Of a DNA stretch of 5,742 nucleotides, positions 5,301 through 5,742 are shown piece by piece. Under the pieces are notes generated by a model. That model saw only the letters and a program-made list of their open reading frames with translations. It searched no databases and was not told the origin of the DNA. Each line of letters begins with the position of its first letter. The first letter of the stretch is position 1. This DNA is from Microbacterium sp. (GTDB lineage: Bacteria > Actinomycetota > Actinomycetes > Actinomycetales > Microbacteriaceae). A program made the position numbers and the translations under genes. Location of the stretch: assembly GCF_003248605.1 (NCBI RefSeq), contig NZ_QFPF01000172.1, forward strand, positions 1 to 5,742, written 5' to 3'.

Positions 5301-5742
5301 ATCGATGATGGCGCTGGCAGCTATACCTTCACCGCAACATCCGATGACGGAGTGCGGGTGTTCGTCGACGGCATCCTCATCATCGAACGCTGGTCCGGTG
5401 GGTCGGCGACACGAACCGTCACAGTGCCATTGGCTGACGGGACTCACGATGTCGTCGTGGAGTACTACCAGGGCTACGGCGGCCACCGTCTCGCTGTCGA
5501 TTATGACGTGATCCCCTCGACGTGCGGTGCGTCCCAATGGGCCGTGGACTACTTCGAAGGGCGCGCGCTCGGTGGCGCTCCGCTGGATACCTTCTGCCTG
5601 GACCAGATCGACCAGGCGTTCGCGGCCAACACGAGCCCGTCGTCGCAAGTGCCCGCAGACAACTACTCCGCTCGCTTCGTGCGCACGATCGATGATGGAG
5701 CGGGAAGCTACACGTTCACCGTGCGCGCCGACGATGGGGTTC
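2373..5742 (+). CDS. Large secreted multidomain protein: LamG-like, Fn3, malectin-like, Fn3-Fn3, PA14 array (3' end missing)
   Basis: The frame is open for 1123 codons and runs off the window. Domains in order: signal peptide about 1-44 (long basic n-region, core GAVVSSFAMIASGLVVAA, cleavage near APVAA); ConA/LamG-like beta-sandwich about 76-311 (features 'TGFTMVQP', 'GGLWFGPDDDNYLKLVV', 'FDRFTVGEL'); Fn3 about 315-410 ('GLTWTAP', 'VAGYRVYR', 'VVAVDTSGNVSSPA'); malectin-like carbohydrate-binding domain about 418-590 ('KIDFTT', 'GFGWI', 'LIHMQYG', 'YDLPDGRYNVVVAVGD', 'GGTNTKISFIEI'); two further Fn3 domains about 597-687 and 691-784 ('GYNVYR', 'GYKVYR'); then PA14-like repeats from residue 793. 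No catalytic domain is visible so far, and a hydrolase module, cell-wall anchor or further repeats may follow. The role is inferred to be extracellular glycan binding, because malectin-like and PA14 modules commonly bind sugars. I recall the LamG-like plus malectin-like pairing from large Streptomyces secreted proteins. It is transcribed divergently from the LPXTG gene. Confidence 0.92.
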   Translation, partial: MRRWSSTTVRTEQNRTSRRMRLGAVVSSFAMIASGLVVAAPVAALPLADVPPDPATWAATPYSPLAPNAVAVAENTAVIEFDASEGGLHGAGDVDTGFTMVQPSTSDPAYYLPQNITVAGGALTIAPTNGIAYLVNGPTGGDVNKNKQDNTLGVGVDSAGKALRFSTVVTVPGNAEGSAQGGLWFGPDDDNYLKLVVAGNSATGRQIQLSREIAGATDTTSPTADQVTFQSNTATITGTTKVTLNLDLDVDAVAGQARASYQALPANFADGTLVDDSVPVTGFGGIFATKRNMAESAIVPFVFDRFTVGELDTTAPAAPGGLGANASTGENGLTWTAPGDGDVAGYRVYRHPTENPVTQSAANLISGAAPISATTLTDSAVFVGQGWNYSVVAVDTSGNVSSPASVQATTPPPSGSAVAKIDFTTAQAAAQPGYTKDAGAPYSEGAGFGWITADDGAPFDFALNTRVRAAADGISDPRLLSLIHMQYGLSSGTPNPAVGIVTEQGVWEYDLPDGRYNVVVAVGDTSLGNFDSTHAVTVEGETAVSAFVGSPALPFEQGVAEVEITDGRLTLAPTGGTNTKISFIEIYELELFGPDAPADLTATLSTEADSVELAWESVDGATGYNVYRADASPVPTDGAPLNAAPLATTEFVDDTVVPGHTYHYTVTALADGVPASAPATEASVTTPSEATAPPAPVGVTATPGETGIAIAWDAVEGALGYKVYRGAASDVATTGTALSGETALTATSFVDATAVPGLEYFYVVVAIGAEELVSEASAAVSTTIEEDLPPTQCSATEWSADYFGGRELAGAVIASECLAELDETHAAGSAPLAGVPADNYSARFTRVIDDGAGSYTFTIASDDGVRLLVDDVEIVARWTGGSATSTATVSLTEGPHELVVEYFQGYGGHRLILDYEVAPNVCAASEWSGDYFQGRDLQGSPVASECLQTLEKVHAAGSGPIAGVSADNYSARFVKTIDDGAGSYTFTATSDDGVRVFVDGILIIERWSGGSATRTVTVPLADGTHDVVVEYYQGYGGHRLAVDYDVIPSTCGASQWAVDYFEGRALGGAPLDTFCLDQIDQAFAANTSPSSQVPADNYSARFVRTIDDGAGSYTFTVRADDGV
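4749..5742 (+). repeat. Tandem PA14-like domain array, period 387 bp (two full units, one partial)
   Basis: Three in-frame units start at cysteine codons at 4749, 5136 and 5523, exactly 387 bp (129 residues) apart with no linker. The third is cut by the window end. Each has the PA14 signature: WxxDYFxGRxLxG near the start, PADNYSARF (second unit SADNYSARF), IDDGAGSYTFT, and DDGV. The two full units continue with VD, a RW-x-GGSAT turn and VVEY-Y/F-QGYGGHRL-x-x-DY. Units 1 and 2 share 84 of 129 residues by direct count. Each unit has a second cysteine 24 residues after the first (residues 793/817, 922/946, 1051/1075), probably a disulfide after export. PA14 is a beta-barrel found in bacterial toxins, glycosidases and adhesins, where it often binds carbohydrate. 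Confidence 0.85.

Noticed and set aside
4120..5648. Several 190-210-codon minus-strand frames under the Fn3/PA14 region
   Set aside because: They are Arg/Ser-rich or Gly/Val-rich shadows. The plus strand keeps an exact in-frame repeat there.

Overview
The window is GC-rich DNA with GTG/ATG starts, strong third-position G/C bias, TANNNT-type -10 boxes and apparently leaderless promoters. It carries secreted multidomain proteins and an LPXTG surface protein, so a Gram-positive, high-GC actinobacterium is likely. The gene content looks most like Microbacteriaceae (Microbacterium and relatives). That assignment rests on recalled family resemblance, not on a database search.

Layout. (1) 1-273, minus strand: the N-terminal 91 residues of a membrane-anchored or secreted protein, tentatively a glycoside hydrolase family 6 enzyme, read from a probable leaderless promoter. 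(2) 274-667: a gene-poor gap with one marked inverted repeat at 346-390. (3) 668-1309, plus strand: an endonuclease/exonuclease/phosphatase (EEP) family protein that appears to lack the segment carrying the catalytic glutamate. (4) 1320-1364: a near-perfect 20-bp hairpin between convergent genes, probably a bidirectional terminator. (5) 1379-1933, minus strand: a small sortase substrate with signal peptide, one beta-rich domain and an LPDTG anchor. (6) 1934-2372: a 439-bp divergent intergenic region with a plausible promoter in each direction, a hairpin and a duplicated ribosome-binding-site-like sequence. (7) 2373 to the window end, plus strand: at least 1123 residues of a very large secreted protein. 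It has a signal peptide, a ConA/LamG-like domain, Fn3, a malectin-like domain, two more Fn3 domains and a tandem array of PA14-like domains with exact 129-residue period.

How the parts may fit together. The large protein carries several modules that usually bind carbohydrate, and the neighbours include a probable sortase-anchored surface protein and a possible cellulase-type enzyme. This suggests an envelope/extracellular polysaccharide theme, but no catalytic domain is visible in the large protein before the window ends, and no operon links the genes. The most notable points are the catalytic-site deletion in the EEP protein and the cysteine-bearing PA14 tandem array. I see no RNA gene, mobile element or CRISPR array, and no convincing undescribed system.
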